Shown: piece by piece, positions 1-10,438 of the stretch | Numbering within the stretch: position 1 is the first letter of the stretch | How the letters are laid out: every line of letters begins with the position of its first letter | Assembly: GCF_023715645.1 (NCBI RefSeq) | Contig: NZ_JAMBOP010000028.1 | Coordinates: 1 to 59,720, forward strand | Source: Bacillus cytotoxicus | GTDB taxonomy: Bacteria > Bacillota > Bacilli > Bacillales > Bacillaceae_G | Direction: 5' to 3' | DNA: 59,720 bases | Notes under the pieces: generated by a model | Told to the model about the DNA's origin: nothing | Databases searched by the model: none | Seen by the model: only the letters and a program-made list of their open reading frames with translations | Made by a program: the position numbers and the translations under genes

Positions 1-11
1 ACCTTCATAAG

Positions 12-127
12 TCTGGTAATGATGGCAGAGAGGTCACACCCGTTCCCATACCGAACACGGAAGTTAAGCTCTCTAGCGCCGATGGTAGTTGGGACTTTGT
101 CCCTGTGAGAGTAGGACGTTGCCAGGC
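12..127 (+). rRNA. rrf: 5S ribosomal RNA, end of an upstream rRNA operon
   Basis: A complete 5S rRNA of about 116 nt. The ends TCTGGTAATGATGGC and GTTGCCAGGC pair to form helix I, and the internal CCGAACACGGAAGTTAAG block is the standard 5S signature. It is followed at once by a terminator. The 16S and 23S genes of the same operon lie upstream, outside the window. Confidence 0.96.
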
Positions 128-132
128 AAACG

Positions 133-161
133 AAAGACGAGTCAATGGACTCGTCTTTTTT
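133..161 (+). terminator. Rho-independent terminator of the upstream rRNA operon
   Basis: A perfect 11-bp stem (AAAGACGAGTC / GACTCGTCTTT) with an AATG loop runs into a T tract just after the 5S gene. Confidence 0.93.
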
Positions 162-314
162 GTGTTTTTATCTTATAAAAGCTGAATTGAAAATCCTTAT
201 TGTTGGAAGTTGCATTTTTAAAATTAGGAAACTTTATATTCCTTATTCATAAAATAAAGAACGGTTGATTAAACGTGAGAAAATATGGATAGGATAGAGT
301 AGGAAGCAAAAGAG

Positions 315-342
315 TTGCAAATTTTTTTAATACGTATATAAT
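315..342 (+). promoter_or_regulatory. Sigma-A type promoter of the ctsR operon
   Basis: TTGCAA at 315-320 and TATAAT at 337-342 with a 16-bp spacer. The CtsR operator begins three bases downstream, so bound repressor would block initiation. Confidence 0.7.
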
Positions 343-345
343 TAA

Positions 346-367
346 AGTCAAAGATAGTCAAAGTCAA
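346..367 (+). promoter_or_regulatory. CtsR operator (heptad direct repeat)
   Basis: AGTCAAA at 346-352 and 356-362 separated by GAT matches the CtsR consensus (RGTCAAA NAN RGTCAAA). A third partial copy, AGTCAA, overlaps at 362-367. It sits between the -10 box and the ctsR start, as expected for autoregulation by CtsR and heat-shock induction of clpC. Confidence 0.9.
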
Positions 368-383
368 TAAAGGTGGAGGATAA

Positions 384-845
384 ATGAGAAATATATCTGA
401 TATTATTGAACAATATCTAAAGCAAGTTATTGACTTAAGTAATAATAATGCAATTGAAATTAAAAGAAGTGAAATTGCTGATAAGTTTGATTGCGTGCCA
501 TCTCAAATTAATTATGTTATTAATACTCGCTTTACGCTAGAAAGAGGCTTTGTAGTGGAAAGTAAACGAGGTGGCGGAGGTTATATTCGCATTATAAAAG
601 TCAAATTGCATGATGATATAGACATTATTGATCAAATGTTACAAATGATTCAGTATAGTATTGCACAGTCAAGCGCCCAAAGTATAATAAGGCGTTTAGC
701 TGAAGAAGGTATTGTTACAAGCAGGGAGGCGAAGCTCATGTTTAGTGTACTAGATCGATCTGTACTACTAACAGACTTACCACTTCGAGATGAATTGCGA
801 GCACGTATACTTCGAGCGATGCTTAGAACACTGAAATATAAGTAA
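384..845 (+). CDS. ctsR: Transcriptional repressor CtsR
   Basis: CtsR is the class III heat-shock repressor of clp genes in low-GC Gram-positives. The 153 residues match the family length. The N-terminal winged helix-turn-helix includes the glycine-rich RGGGGYIRI wing near residues 62-70, the loop that senses temperature and is the site where McsB acts. The C-terminal part is the dimer/McsB-interacting domain. A good GGTGGAGG ribosome site precedes the ATG, and the CtsR operator lies 17 bp upstream. First gene of ctsR-mcsA-mcsB-clpC, so it represses its own operon until heat or protein damage releases it. Confidence 0.96.
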   Translation: MRNISDIIEQYLKQVIDLSNNNAIEIKRSEIADKFDCVPSQINYVINTRFTLERGFVVESKRGGGGYIRIIKVKLHDDIDIIDQMLQMIQYSIAQSSAQSIIRRLAEEGIVTSREAKLMFSVLDRSVLLTDLPLRDELRARILRAMLRTLKYK

Positions 846-941
846 ACCTTCTTTTAGGAGTGATCGATCTTCTAAAGGCTAGTTGAACGAATAAGGTTAT
901 AAATTCATAATTCGTTCCTATTGTAAAGGTGGGGAAATACG

Positions 942-1490
942 TTGATTTGTCAAAACTGTAATTCACGATCAGCAACGCTACATTTTACAAAAGTAATGAA
1001 TGGAGAAAAGACGGAGATTCATCTTTGCGAGCAGTGTGCACAAGAAAATGGATATACGTCTTTCTTTCAATCAAACAAATCTAGTTTTTCATTTCATAAT
1101 TTATTAGCGGGTTTACTACATGTTGAACAACCTGCACTTGAGAAAAACAACACTGGCTCTTCGAATACGAATCCGTTGCAATGTCCGAAATGTAATATGA
1201 CGTATTCGCAATTTGCAAAGATCGGTAGATTTGGTTGCTCTTCTTGTTATGAAACATTTAAAGAACGATTACAACCGATGCTAAAGCGACTTCATGGCGG
1301 GCATACAATTCACAACGGGAAAATTCCTAACCGTATAGGAGGAAATATTCATCTGAAAAAAGAATTAGATGAGTTAAAACTAAAATTGCAGGAATGCATA
1401 CAACAAGAAGAGTTTGAACAGGCTGCAGAATTACGTGATAAAATTCGCGGTTTAGAAAATGAGCTTCGTGAGCATAGAGAGGGGGAATAG
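942..1490 (+). CDS. mcsA: McsA, zinc-binding activator of the McsB arginine kinase
   Basis: McsA (182 aa) binds and activates McsB and helps control CtsR. Four CxxC pairs are visible: CQNC and CEQC in the first 35 residues, CPKC and CSSC near 80-105, consistent with zinc binding. The C-terminal 45 residues form a UVR-type coiled-coil motif ([17 protein letters not shown]), also present in ClpC and UvrB. The start is a TTG, supported by AAAGGTGGGG upstream. It ends 4 bp before mcsB, indicating translational coupling. Confidence 0.94.
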   Translation: MICQNCNSRSATLHFTKVMNGEKTEIHLCEQCAQENGYTSFFQSNKSSFSFHNLLAGLLHVEQPALEKNNTGSSNTNPLQCPKCNMTYSQFAKIGRFGCSSCYETFKERLQPMLKRLHGGHTIHNGKIPNRIGGNIHLKKELDELKLKLQECIQQEEFEQAAELRDKIRGLENELREHREGE

Positions 1491-1494
1491 TTCT

Positions 1495-2568
1495 GTGTCA
1501 CTCGATCGTATTATGAACGAAGCAATTAGTCCGTGGATGAGGGAAGATGGTCCTGATTCCGATATTGTTTTAAGTAGTCGAGTTCGGTTGGCTCGGAACT
1601 TACGAGATTACCAATTCCCGACGATGTTAACAAATGAAGAAGCGGAGCAAATGATTAAATTTTTTCAAGAAAGGTTTGCTAATCAAACTGTTGAACCCTT
1701 TGGGATATTTGAACTTTTACAAATGAATAGTATTCAGCCGTTGCAGCGCAGAGTATTAGTAGAAAAGCACCTTGTAAGTCCAGATTTAGTGGGAACAGAA
1801 TATGGTGCTTGTTTATTATCTGAGAATGAACAAGTAAGCATTATGCTTAATGAAGAAGATCATATTCGAATTCAATGTTTATTTCCCGGACTACAGCTAT
1901 CAGAAGCGCTGCATAGTGCAAATCGAATTGATGATTGGATAGAAAATCAAGTTGAATACGCATTCGATGAACAAGTTGGTTATTTAACGAGTTGTCCTAC
2001 AAATATAGGGACGGGTTTACGAGCTTCAGTGATGATGCATTTACCTGCTCTTGTGCTAACAGGACAAATGAATCGTATCGTTCAAGCAATTAATCAACTT
2101 GGTTTAGTGGTAAGAGGAATATATGGTGAAGGTAGTGAAGCACTAGGAAATATATTTCAACTTTCGAATCAAGTGACATTAGGAAAACCTGAAGAAGATA
2201 TTGTAGAAGATTTAAAAAGTGTTGTTCAGCAACTTATTCAACAAGAGCGAACAGCAAGGGAATCTATCATGAAAAATTCAAACTTAGAGCTCGAGGATAA
2301 GGTATATCGTTCTTATGGTGTATTAGCAAATAGTCGTTTAATTGAATCTGCTGAGGCTGCAACGTGTTTATCGGATGTGCGACTTGGCATTGATCTTGGA
2401 TATATCGAAAATATATCTAGAAATATTTTAACAGAGTTAATGGTACTTACACAGCCGGGGATTTTGCAGCAATATGCTGGTGGTCCACTACAACCTGATG
2501 AAAGAGATTACCGCAGAGCAGCACTTATTCGTGAAAGATTACAAATTGAACAAAATCGAGCGAAGTAG
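1495..2568 (+). CDS. mcsB: Protein-arginine kinase McsB
   Basis: McsB phosphorylates arginine residues, marking proteins for ClpCP and inactivating CtsR. It has the phosphagen kinase fold: SSRVRLARN near residue 30, NEEDHIRIQ near 118, and SCPTNIGTG with the conserved catalytic cysteine near 165. The GTG at 1495 is chosen over an upstream in-frame start because GAGAGGGGG lies just before it and family proteins begin MSLDRIM; this gives 357 aa. It lies between its activator McsA and the protease chaperone ClpC. Confidence 0.94.
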   Translation: MSLDRIMNEAISPWMREDGPDSDIVLSSRVRLARNLRDYQFPTMLTNEEAEQMIKFFQERFANQTVEPFGIFELLQMNSIQPLQRRVLVEKHLVSPDLVGTEYGACLLSENEQVSIMLNEEDHIRIQCLFPGLQLSEALHSANRIDDWIENQVEYAFDEQVGYLTSCPTNIGTGLRASVMMHLPALVLTGQMNRIVQAINQLGLVVRGIYGEGSEALGNIFQLSNQVTLGKPEEDIVEDLKSVVQQLIQQERTARESIMKNSNLELEDKVYRSYGVLANSRLIESAEAATCLSDVRLGIDLGYIENISRNILTELMVLTQPGILQQYAGGPLQPDERDYRRAALIRERLQIEQNRAK

Positions 2569-2581
2569 GAGTGTGATTTAT

Positions 2582-5017
2582 ATGATGTTTGGAAGATTTA
2601 CAGAGCGAGCACAAAAAGTATTAGCGTTATCTCAAGAAGAAGCAATTCGTATTGGTCATAATAATATTGGTACAGAGCATATTTTACTCGGTCTTGTACG
2701 AGAAGGAGAAGGAATTGCTGCGAAAGCATTGGTCGCACTTGGATTAAGCCCGGAGAAAGTTCAAAAGGAAGTAGAGGCGCTAATTGGACGTGGTACAGAG
2801 GTATCTCAAACAGTTCACTATACGCCACGTGCAAAAAAAGTGATAGAGTTGTCCATGGATGAAGCGCGTAAACTAGGCCATTCTTACGTGGGAACGGAGC
2901 ATATTTTACTCGGTCTTATTCGTGAAGGAGAAGGGGTTGCAGCCCGTGTTTTAAACAATTTAGGTGTAAGTTTAAATAAAGCACGTCAACAAGTACTGCA
3001 GCTTCTTGGTAGTAATGAGACAACTTCTGGCCATCAAGGTGGTGGCTCTGCGAATGCAAGTACACCGACACTTGATAGTTTAGCTCGCGATTTAACAGTT
3101 GTAGCTCGTGAAGGGCGTTTAGATCCAGTGATTGGCCGCAGCAAAGAGATTCAACGTGTGATTGAAGTATTAAGTAGAAGAACGAAAAATAATCCTGTAT
3201 TAATCGGGGAACCTGGTGTTGGTAAAACGGCGATTGCCGAAGGATTAGCACAACAAATTGTAAACAATGAAGTTCCAGAAACTTTACGTGACAAGCGTGT
3301 TATGACATTAGATATGGGAACTGTAGTTGCTGGTACGAAATATCGCGGTGAGTTTGAAGACCGCTTAAAGAAAGTCATGGATGAAATTCGTCAAGCGGGT
3401 AACATTATTTTATTCATTGATGAGCTTCATACATTAATAGGTGCGGGTGGCGCAGAAGGGGCAATTGATGCATCCAATATTTTAAAACCATCATTAGCAC
3501 GCGGGGAATTGCAATGTATTGGAGCGACGACCCTAGATGAGTATCGTAAATATATTGAAAAAGATGCGGCATTAGAGCGACGCTTTCAACCAATCCATGT
3601 GGACGAACCAAGTTTAGAAGAATCAATCCAAATTTTAAAAGGATTGCGTGACCGTTATGAAGCGCATCATCGCGTTTCTATCTCAGATGATGCGATTGAT
3701 GCCGCTGTAAAATTATCTGATCGTTACATTACAGATCGCTTTCTACCTGATAAAGCAATTGATCTAATTGATGAAGCAGCTTCAAAGGTTCGTTTACGCT
3801 CTTATACGACACCACCGAATTTAAAAGAGCTTGAATTGAAACTAGAAGAAGTAAGAAAAGAAAAAGATGCAGCAGTGCAAAGTCAGGAATTTGAGAAAGC
3901 AGCTTCTTTACGTGATATGGAACAGCGCTTACGTGAGAAATTAGAGGATACGAAGCGTCAATGGAAAGAGCAGCAAGGTAAAGAGAACTCGGAAGTAACA
4001 GTAGAGGATATTGCAAATGTTGTTTCAACATGGACACGAATTCCAGTCTCTAAGCTAGCTCAAACAGAAACAGACAAACTATTGAACTTAGAAAAGATTT
4101 TACATGATCGCTTAATCGGACAGGATGAAGCTGTAGTTGCGGTTGCAAAAGCGGTTCGCCGTGCAAGAGCAGGTTTAAAAGATCCAAAACGTCCAATCGG
4201 TTCTTTTATTTTCTTAGGACCAACTGGTGTTGGTAAAACAGAACTTGCCCGTGCATTAGCAGAATCTATGTTTGGCGATGAGGATGCGATGATTCGTATT
4301 GACATGTCGGAGTACATGGAGAAACACTCTACTTCTCGTTTAGTTGGATCTCCTCCGGGATATGTTGGATATGAAGAGGGTGGCCAATTAACAGAAAAGG
4401 TTCGCAGAAAACCATACTCTGTTGTCTTACTTGACGAGGTAGAAAAGGCGCATCCGGATGTATTCAATATTTTACTGCAAGTACTAGAAGATGGTCGTTT
4501 AACTGATTCAAAAGGCCGTACAGTCGATTTCCGTAATACAATTGTGATTATGACTTCTAACGTCGGTGCAGATGCATTAAAACGAAATAAACATCTTGGA
4601 TTTAATGTACAAGATGAAGGTCGTGATTATGCAGATATGAAGGGTAAAGTAATGGATGAGTTGAAAAAAGCATTCCGCCCTGAGTTTTTAAACCGCATTG
4701 ATGAAATTATTGTTTTCCATACATTAGAGAAGAAACATATTAAAGAAATTGTTACTCTTATGGTAGAACAGTTGGTTAAACGTTTAAAAGAACAAGAGAT
4801 TGATTTAGAGTTAACAGACACTGCAATTGAAGCGATTGCTGATAAAGGATTTGATCCAGAGTATGGTGCAAGGCCACTACGTCGTGCCATTCAAAAACAT
4901 GTTGAAGATCGACTATCGGAAGAGCTTCTTAAAGGTGTTGTTGAGAAAGGTCAAAAAGTTGTTTTTGATACAGAGGGAGAAACATTTGTCATTCGCAGTG
5001 CAGAAAAGGTAAAATAA
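2582..5017 (+). CDS. clpC: ATP-dependent Clp protease ATPase subunit ClpC
   Basis: ClpC is the Hsp100 unfoldase that feeds ClpP and recognises phosphoarginine-tagged proteins. The 811-aa protein has two N-terminal Clp repeats, each with a GTEHILLGL motif, then AAA1 with GEPGVGKT, a UVR-like middle domain ([11 protein letters not shown]) used for adaptor/McsB interaction, and AAA2 with GPTGVGKT and the DEVEKAH Walker B. The ATG at 2582 follows GGAGTGTG and gives the [11 protein letters not shown] start known in Bacillus. Last gene of the CtsR operon, followed by a terminator. Confidence 0.97.
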   Translation: MMFGRFTERAQKVLALSQEEAIRIGHNNIGTEHILLGLVREGEGIAAKALVALGLSPEKVQKEVEALIGRGTEVSQTVHYTPRAKKVIELSMDEARKLGHSYVGTEHILLGLIREGEGVAARVLNNLGVSLNKARQQVLQLLGSNETTSGHQGGGSANASTPTLDSLARDLTVVAREGRLDPVIGRSKEIQRVIEVLSRRTKNNPVLIGEPGVGKTAIAEGLAQQIVNNEVPETLRDKRVMTLDMGTVVAGTKYRGEFEDRLKKVMDEIRQAGNIILFIDELHTLIGAGGAEGAIDASNILKPSLARGELQCIGATTLDEYRKYIEKDAALERRFQPIHVDEPSLEESIQILKGLRDRYEAHHRVSISDDAIDAAVKLSDRYITDRFLPDKAIDLIDEAASKVRLRSYTTPPNLKELELKLEEVRKEKDAAVQSQEFEKAASLRDMEQRLREKLEDTKRQWKEQQGKENSEVTVEDIANVVSTWTRIPVSKLAQTETDKLLNLEKILHDRLIGQDEAVVAVAKAVRRARAGLKDPKRPIGSFIFLGPTGVGKTELARALAESMFGDEDAMIRIDMSEYMEKHSTSRLVGSPPGYVGYEEGGQLTEKVRRKPYSVVLLDEVEKAHPDVFNILLQVLEDGRLTDSKGRTVDFRNTIVIMTSNVGADALKRNKHLGFNVQDEGRDYADMKGKVMDELKKAFRPEFLNRIDEIIVFHTLEKKHIKEIVTLMVEQLVKRLKEQEIDLELTDTAIEAIADKGFDPEYGARPLRRAIQKHVEDRLSEELLKGVVEKGQKVVFDTEGETFVIRSAEKVK

Positions 5018-5033
5018 GTATAGACAAACAAAA

Positions 5034-5060
5034 AGGGGGCTAAAGGCTAGCCCTCTTTCT
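5034..5060 (+). terminator. Terminator after clpC
   Basis: AGGGGGCTA (5034-5042) pairs with TAGCCCTCT (5048-5056) with one G-U wobble, then TTCTT. It separates the ctsR operon from radA. Confidence 0.75.
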
Positions 5061-5112
5061 TGTACGAAAAGGAAATATTTTCGTTACACATGAAAGTGAA
5101 GTGTAAAAAACG

Positions 5113-6489
5113 ATGGCTAAAAAGAAAACAAAATTTATATGTCAAGAATGTGGTTATCAGTCACCGAAGTACATGGGAAAGTGTCCAGGATGTGGACAGT
5201 GGAACAAACTAGTTGAGGAGATGGAACCAGTTGTATCGTCACGTCGACTTAATTATGCAAATGCAATTCAAACTGAAGTAACGAAGCCTCGTCGTTTAAA
5301 AGAAGTAGAAACGAAAACAGAAGATCGTATTGAAACGAAATTTCAAGAATTTAACCGGGTTCTTGGAGGAGGAATTGTAGATGGTTCTCTCGTACTTATA
5401 GGAGGAGACCCTGGTATTGGAAAATCGACATTGTTATTGCAAATATCGTCACAATTAGCAGATCTTGCTTATGATGTCTTATATATATCGGGGGAAGAAT
5501 CCGCAAAGCAAATTAAACTTCGGGCAGATCGTCTTCATGTAAAAGGAGATAATTTATTTGTTGTATCAGAAACAGATTTACAACGAATTGCAATGTATAT
5601 AGATGAAGTGAATCCATCATTTGTTGTAATTGATTCGATTCAAACGATTCATTTGCCGGAAGTAACTTCAGCACCGGGAAGTGTCGCACAAGTACGTGAA
5701 TGTACAGCAGAATTAATGAAGCTTGCGAAAACAAAAGGAATTCCTATTTTTATTGTAGGGCATGTAACGAAAGAGGGGGCTATTGCTGGCCCTCGTATGT
5801 TAGAACATATGGTGGATGCTGTTCTTTATTTTGAAGGAGATCGTCATCATACATATCGGATTTTACGAGCAGTAAAAAATCGTTTCGGTTCAACCAATGA
5901 GATGGGGATTTTTGAAATGAAGGAACTTGGCCTTTCAGAAGTATTAAACCCTTCTGAAATCTTTCTAGAAGAAAGGCCTGTGGGTGTTGCTGGTTCAACA
6001 GTTGTTGCCTCTATGGAAGGGACAAGACCTGTTTTAGTAGAAATACAAGCATTGATTTCTCCTACAAGTTTCGGGAATCCAAGAAGAATGGCAACGGGAG
6101 TTGATCATAATCGTGTCTCTCTCATTATGGCAGTGCTTGAAAAAAGAGCGGGGTTATTGCTCCAAAACCAAGATGCATATTTAAAAGTTGCTGGAGGAAT
6201 CAAGTTAGATGAACCTGCGGTGGACTTGGCAGTTGCAATAAGTATTGCATCAAGTTTTCGTGATAAAACGACTTCCCCAGGCGATGCTGCTATTGGTGAA
6301 GTTGGTTTAACTGGAGAAGTTCGTCGTGTCTCTCGTATTGAACAGCGTGTACAAGAAGCGGCAAAATTAGGGTTTCAACGTGTAATTATCCCGAGGAAAA
6401 ATTTAGGTGGATGGACGATTCCGGAAGGGATTGAAGTAGTTGGCGTATCAAATATAGGAGAGGCTCTTCGAGTTGCACTAGGAGGATAA
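5113..6489 (+). CDS. radA: DNA repair protein RadA (Sms)
   Basis: RadA is a DnaB-like helicase that extends recombination intermediates during repair and transformation. Visible are the N-terminal zinc finger (Cys 10, 13, 24, 27), Walker [11 protein letters not shown] near 97-106, the family-specific KNRFG motif near residue 255, and a C-terminal Lon-protease-like domain without a protease role. At 458 aa it is of normal length. It is 3 bp from disA, a pairing shared by Bacillus relatives, and RadA is known to interact functionally with DisA. Confidence 0.96.
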   Translation: MAKKKTKFICQECGYQSPKYMGKCPGCGQWNKLVEEMEPVVSSRRLNYANAIQTEVTKPRRLKEVETKTEDRIETKFQEFNRVLGGGIVDGSLVLIGGDPGIGKSTLLLQISSQLADLAYDVLYISGEESAKQIKLRADRLHVKGDNLFVVSETDLQRIAMYIDEVNPSFVVIDSIQTIHLPEVTSAPGSVAQVRECTAELMKLAKTKGIPIFIVGHVTKEGAIAGPRMLEHMVDAVLYFEGDRHHTYRILRAVKNRFGSTNEMGIFEMKELGLSEVLNPSEIFLEERPVGVAGSTVVASMEGTRPVLVEIQALISPTSFGNPRRMATGVDHNRVSLIMAVLEKRAGLLLQNQDAYLKVAGGIKLDEPAVDLAVAISIASSFRDKTTSPGDAAIGEVGLTGEVRRVSRIEQRVQEAAKLGFQRVIIPRKNLGGWTIPEGIEVVGVSNIGEALRVALGG

Positions 6490-6492
6490 GAT

Positions 6493-7566
6493 ATGGAAGA
6501 AAACAAGCAACGTTCTAAAAGTATTATTAATATTTTGCAGCTTGTTGCACCGGGGACACCGCTAAGAGAAGGAATTGATAATGTGCTTCGTGCACAAACG
6601 GGTGGGCTTATTGTACTCGGATACAATGAACAAATTAAAGGTATTGTTGATGGAGGATTTCATATTAATTGTGCCTTTTCTCCTGCTAGTCTATACGAAC
6701 TAGCAAAAATGGATGGAGCTCTGATCTTAAATGAAACGGGGAGTAAAATTTTAATTGCGAATGGGCAGTTAATTCCAGATGCAACTATTGACTCCATTGA
6801 AACAGGTATGCGCCACCGAACAGCAGAGCGGGTGGCGAAACAAACGGATAGTCTTGTTGTTGCTATTTCACAAAGACGAAACGTAATTACTTTATACCAA
6901 GGGAATTTACGTTATACATTAAAAGATATTGGGGTTATTTTAACAAAAGCAAATCAAGCAATTCAAACATTAGAAAAGTATAAGGCTGTATGGAATGAAG
7001 GAATAACAAACCTTGGTATTTTGGAATTTGAAGAAGTCGTTACGATGTCTGAAGTTGTACATGTATTGCATAGCGTTGAGATGATGCTGCGTATTAAAAA
7101 TGAAATCTTTAGTTACATCCATGAGTTAGGAACAGAAGGAAGACTTATTCGATTGCAATTAACAGAATTGCTTGCTGACGTAGAAGCAGAAGCCGCACTA
7201 TTAATTAAAGACTATTATCATGAAAAAGCACAGGATCACTATCAGATTTTAAAAAAATTACAAGATCTTGCGAATGCCCAACTTCTAGAAGACAGCGATT
7301 TAGTAAAACTACTTGGATATTCTGGACAAATGAAACTAGAGGAAAGCGTTACACCGCGAGGGTATCGAATTGCAAGTAAAATTTCTAGAGTTCCACCTCT
7401 TATTATTGAAAACCTAATTAATCGTTTTAAGAATTTACAAGGAATTTGCCGTGCAACAATTGCAGAGTTAGATGATGTGGAAGGAATTGGAGAAGTGCGG
7501 GCGAAAAAGATACGAGAGGGTTTAAAACGAATTCAAGAACACTTGTATATGAGTAGACACAATTAA
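6493..7566 (+). CDS. disA: DNA integrity scanning protein DisA, diadenylate cyclase
   Basis: DisA makes cyclic di-AMP from ATP and scans DNA for branched lesions, delaying sporulation when damage is found. The N-terminal DAC domain has both catalytic motifs, DGA at residues 74-76 and RHR at 107-109. A helical spine follows, and the C-terminus carries helix-hairpin-helix DNA-binding repeats ([18 protein letters not shown]). 357 aa is full length. It is directly coupled to radA. Confidence 0.96.
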   Translation: MEENKQRSKSIINILQLVAPGTPLREGIDNVLRAQTGGLIVLGYNEQIKGIVDGGFHINCAFSPASLYELAKMDGALILNETGSKILIANGQLIPDATIDSIETGMRHRTAERVAKQTDSLVVAISQRRNVITLYQGNLRYTLKDIGVILTKANQAIQTLEKYKAVWNEGITNLGILEFEEVVTMSEVVHVLHSVEMMLRIKNEIFSYIHELGTEGRLIRLQLTELLADVEAEAALLIKDYYHEKAQDHYQILKKLQDLANAQLLEDSDLVKLLGYSGQMKLEESVTPRGYRIASKISRVPPLIIENLINRFKNLQGICRATIAELDDVEGIGEVRAKKIREGLKRIQEHLYMSRHN

Positions 7567-7725
7567 GAATATTACATTGATTTCATAATATAACGACACT
7601 CAAAGATTTTTTATATATGATATGATATATTGGTAAATAAAACAAATCATAAAAAACACGTCCACTTTTGCACTCGACGTTTTGAGTGGCGAAGTAATGG
7701 TTAATAATGAGTAGGAGGTGGTTGA

Positions 7726-8826
7726 ATGTTAAAACGAATCGTACAGCTCTTCTTTTTAGTTATCGGAGGAGCGTTAGGGATTTTTCTTATTCCAAAAGTG
7801 ATTGATATGTTGGGTGTAGGTGCAGTACCTTGGCTTGAAGGGTCTTATATTCGTGCAATTATTGGTGCAATCATTTTATTTTTAACAACATTTTGGCTTG
7901 TGGATTATATTGTTCAACTTATTAAACATATTGAGGAGTCGCTTGTAAAAGCACCTGTTACAGATGTTTTATTTGGAACATTAGGATTAATTTCAGGACT
8001 AATTGTTGCGTATTTGATTTTGATCCCGATTCGCGAAATTACCATTCAAGTCATTAGTACAGTATTGCAAATCTTTTTCACACTATTACTTGGTTACTTA
8101 GGATTCCAAGTAGGGTTTAAAAAGAGAAATGAGTTGCTAGGATTGTTTACATTACCGCAACGCGGAGGAAAGAAAAAAAATACGAGCAATGAAAATGAGG
8201 AAGTAGAAACGTCAACTTCTAATTGGAAAATACTAGATACGAGTGTTATTATTGATGGGCGTATTGCGGACATTTGCCAAACGAAATTTTTGGAAGGCAT
8301 AATTGTCATTCCACAATTTGTGTTAGAAGAATTACAGCATATTGCTGATTCTTCGGATGCGTTAAAGCGTAATCGCGGACGAAGAGGTTTGGATATTTTA
8401 AATCGTATTCAAAAAGAGTTACCTATCCCAGTAGAAATTTATGAAGGTGATTTCGAAGACATTCAAGAAGTTGATAGTAAACTTGTGAAATTAGCAAAAA
8501 TAACTGGTGGAACTGTTGTTACGAATGACTTTAATTTAAATAAAGTTTCTGAATTGCAAGGTGTGACAGTTTTAAACATTAATGATTTAGCGAATGCTAT
8601 TAAGCCAGTTGTACTTCCGGGTGAAGAGTTGAGAGTATATGTCGTGAAAGATGGCAAAGAGCAAAATCAAGGTGTTGCCTATTTAGATGATGGTACAATG
8701 ATCGTTGTCGAAGACGGTAGAGAGTATGTTGGTTCTCAACTTGATGTGCTTGTTACAAGTGTATTGCAAACATCTGCAGGCCGAATGATTTTTGCTAAGC
8801 GTAAATTGTTAGAGAGAGCGTTATAA
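7726..8826 (+). CDS. yacL: YacL-type membrane PIN/TRAM domain protein
   Basis: A 366-aa membrane protein with four predicted transmembrane segments in about the first 130 residues, a PIN nuclease domain starting at [14 protein letters not shown] near 168, and a C-terminal TRAM RNA-binding domain. Conserved acidic residues (the D of DTSVIIDGR, and D in TNDFNLN) fit a PIN active site. The family is widespread in Firmicutes; its RNA target is not established. GTAGGAGGTGG precedes the ATG. The 159 bp upstream hold an AT-rich stretch and a CACTC/GAGTG hairpin; a promoter there is likely but not clear. Confidence 0.88.
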   Translation: MLKRIVQLFFLVIGGALGIFLIPKVIDMLGVGAVPWLEGSYIRAIIGAIILFLTTFWLVDYIVQLIKHIEESLVKAPVTDVLFGTLGLISGLIVAYLILIPIREITIQVISTVLQIFFTLLLGYLGFQVGFKKRNELLGLFTLPQRGGKKKNTSNENEEVETSTSNWKILDTSVIIDGRIADICQTKFLEGIIVIPQFVLEELQHIADSSDALKRNRGRRGLDILNRIQKELPIPVEIYEGDFEDIQEVDSKLVKLAKITGGTVVTNDFNLNKVSELQGVTVLNINDLANAIKPVVLPGEELRVYVVKDGKEQNQGVAYLDDGTMIVVEDGREYVGSQLDVLVTSVLQTSAGRMIFAKRKLLERAL

Positions 8827-8842
8827 GTAGAGGGCTAAGATA

Positions 8843-9526
8843 ATGTATACATTAATTATTCCAGCAGCTGGACAAGGTAAGCGCATGGGCGCGGGGAAAA
8901 ATAAGTTGTTTTTGCAACTTGATGATGCCCCAATTATTATTCATACATTACGTGCTTTTGAAAAAGATGAACAATGTAGACAGATTATTTTAGCGATTAA
9001 TGAGAAAGAGCGTTCTTATTTTGAAGAACTTCTTCAAGCTTATCATATTCAAAAAGATATCAAATTTGTTCAAGGCGGGAATGAGCGCCAGGATAGTGTA
9101 TATAATGCTCTTATGTGTGTAAGAGAAGGAGAGTATGTACTTGTCCACGACGGGGCGCGTCCGTTTGTAACGAAAAAGATGATTGAGGATGTATTGCAAA
9201 TGGCGAAAGAAAAAGGTGCTTCTATTTGTGCGGTGCCTGTGAAAGATACAATTAAAAAAGTGATGCATGATGCTGTTGTTGAAACAGTAGAACGTTCCCA
9301 ATTGCGAGCGGTCCAAACACCGCAAGGGTTTCATGTTCCTATTTTGTTAGAGGCACATGAGAGTGCAAAACAAGCGGATTTTTTGGGGACTGACGATGCC
9401 AGCTTGATAGAACGTCTTTCTAAAGAGGTAGGAGTTGTAGAAGGAAGCTATTACAATATTAAGGTGACAACACCTGAAGATTTGGTGATTGCTGAAAGCT
9501 TCTTGCGCGTTTTGCAAATACAGTAG
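8843..9526 (+). CDS. ispD: 2-C-methyl-D-erythritol 4-phosphate cytidylyltransferase
   Basis: IspD transfers CMP to methylerythritol phosphate in the MEP isoprenoid pathway. The N-terminal nucleotide-binding motif [15 protein letters not shown] is intact, as are VHDGARPF near 103 and the late TDDASLIE segment. 227 aa is normal. It is next to ispF, the pathway enzyme two steps later, but here a terminator and a 189-bp repeat separate the two. Confidence 0.96.
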   Translation: MYTLIIPAAGQGKRMGAGKNKLFLQLDDAPIIIHTLRAFEKDEQCRQIILAINEKERSYFEELLQAYHIQKDIKFVQGGNERQDSVYNALMCVREGEYVLVHDGARPFVTKKMIEDVLQMAKEKGASICAVPVKDTIKKVMHDAVVETVERSQLRAVQTPQGFHVPILLEAHESAKQADFLGTDDASLIERLSKEVGVVEGSYYNIKVTTPEDLVIAESFLRVLQIQ

Positions 9527-9538
9527 CGATGTTATAAT

Positions 9539-9572
9539 AGAAAAGCTCGGTAGCTACCGAGCTTTTCTATTT
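9539..9572 (+). terminator. Terminator after ispD (bidirectional palindrome)
   Basis: A perfect 30-bp palindrome centred on GGTAGCTACC at 9539-9568, flanked by T-rich sequence. It would separate ispD transcription from the repeat and ispF. Confidence 0.88.
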
Positions 9573-9600
9573 ATAGAGTGAAAATTTCGGCGCGCGAACA

Positions 9601-9789
9601 TATATAAATCCACTTCGATTTTTTAACACGTAGATTGCTGCTATGCAGAATACCACATGTTAGCTACTGGCCTGCTCCCTTTGTTTTAACATTGCATGTG
9701 GCAGAAAAGGGCCCTGACCGCTCCTATGCGCGGCCAGTCTCTCTCGCCTAGCTAAAAAAAGAGGTTTTTTCATTTGGATTTATATATAA
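9601..9789 (-). repeat. bcr1-like intergenic repeat, copy A
   Basis: About 189 bp with inverted ends TATATAAATCC at 9601 and GGATTTATATATA ending at 9789. The core hairpin on the minus strand is CTGGCCGC/GCGGTCAG. It is homologous by eye to copies B-G in this window. The structure-preserving strand is minus here, opposite to ispD and ispF. I assign it to the bcr1-type family from memory of B. cereus repeats; no search was possible. It fills most of the 346-bp ispD-ispF gap. Confidence 0.75.
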
Positions 9790-9872
9790 GGCTCCATGCG
9801 AGTAATGTAATATGAAGCTGCTTATAAGTAGTGAAATAAAATTTATGAGCGCAGTTTGAGGAGGAATTGGAA

Positions 9873-10349
9873 ATGTTTCGAATTGGACAAGGTTTTGATG
9901 TGCATGCATTTGCAGAGGGAAGACCCTTAATTATTGGTGGGATTACAATTCCGTATGAGAAGGGGTTACTAGGACACTCTGATGCTGATGTTCTTTTACA
10001 TACGATTGCTGATGCTTGTTTAGGAGCGATTGCTGCGGGGGATATCGGTAAGCACTTCCCAGATACAGATCCTGCATTTAAGGATGCAGATTCAGCTGTG
10101 CTTTTGCAAAAAGTATGGGAGTTTGTTACAGAGCAAGGATATGTACTTGGAAACTTAGATTGTACAATTATTGCTCAAAAACCAAAAATGGCACCGCACA
10201 TTGAAAGTATGCGTGCGAGAATTAGTGAATTGTTGCAAACAGACATCGAGAATGTGAATGTAAAAGCAACGACAACAGAAAAATTAGGTTTTACAGGACG
10301 AGAAGAAGGAATTGCTTCACAGGCTATTGTATTATTGCAGAAAAAATAA
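9873..10349 (+). CDS. ispF: 2-C-methyl-D-erythritol 2,4-cyclodiphosphate synthase
   Basis: IspF cyclises CDP-methylerythritol phosphate, releasing CMP. The 158-aa protein has the metal-binding DVHAF near residue 8, [16 protein letters not shown] near 33-48, the IGKHFPDTD segment, and the C-terminal [13 protein letters not shown] motif. The ATG at 9873 follows GAGGAGG and gives the usual [11 protein letters not shown] start; a TTG two codons upstream is less likely. Because a terminator and repeat precede it, it probably has its own promoter, which I could not place confidently. Confidence 0.95.
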   Translation: MFRIGQGFDVHAFAEGRPLIIGGITIPYEKGLLGHSDADVLLHTIADACLGAIAAGDIGKHFPDTDPAFKDADSAVLLQKVWEFVTEQGYVLGNLDCTIIAQKPKMAPHIESMRARISELLQTDIENVNVKATTTEKLGFTGREEGIASQAIVLLQKK

Positions 10350-10368
10350 TTGTTTTTAATTCGTAAGA

Positions 10369-10397
10369 TGGATAATCATATTTTTTTGGTGTACAAT
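10369..10397 (+). promoter_or_regulatory. Possible promoter for gltX
   Basis: TGGATA at 10369-10374 and TACAAT at 10392-10397 with a 17-bp spacer. The -10 box is good, the -35 box is weak. Confidence 0.35.
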
Positions 10398-10438
10398 TAA
10401 GGAATCTGTTGACATTAAGAATGGAAGGTGTACCAATT

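Noticed and set aside
240-300. A possible SigB promoter (GTTGATTAA ... GGATAGG) upstream of ctsR
   Set aside because: The -35 and -10 parts fit the SigB consensus poorly, and the sigma-A promoter plus CtsR operator already explain control.
2598-4890. Several minus-strand frames inside clpC
   Set aside because: Shadow frames of a strongly coding gene on the other strand.
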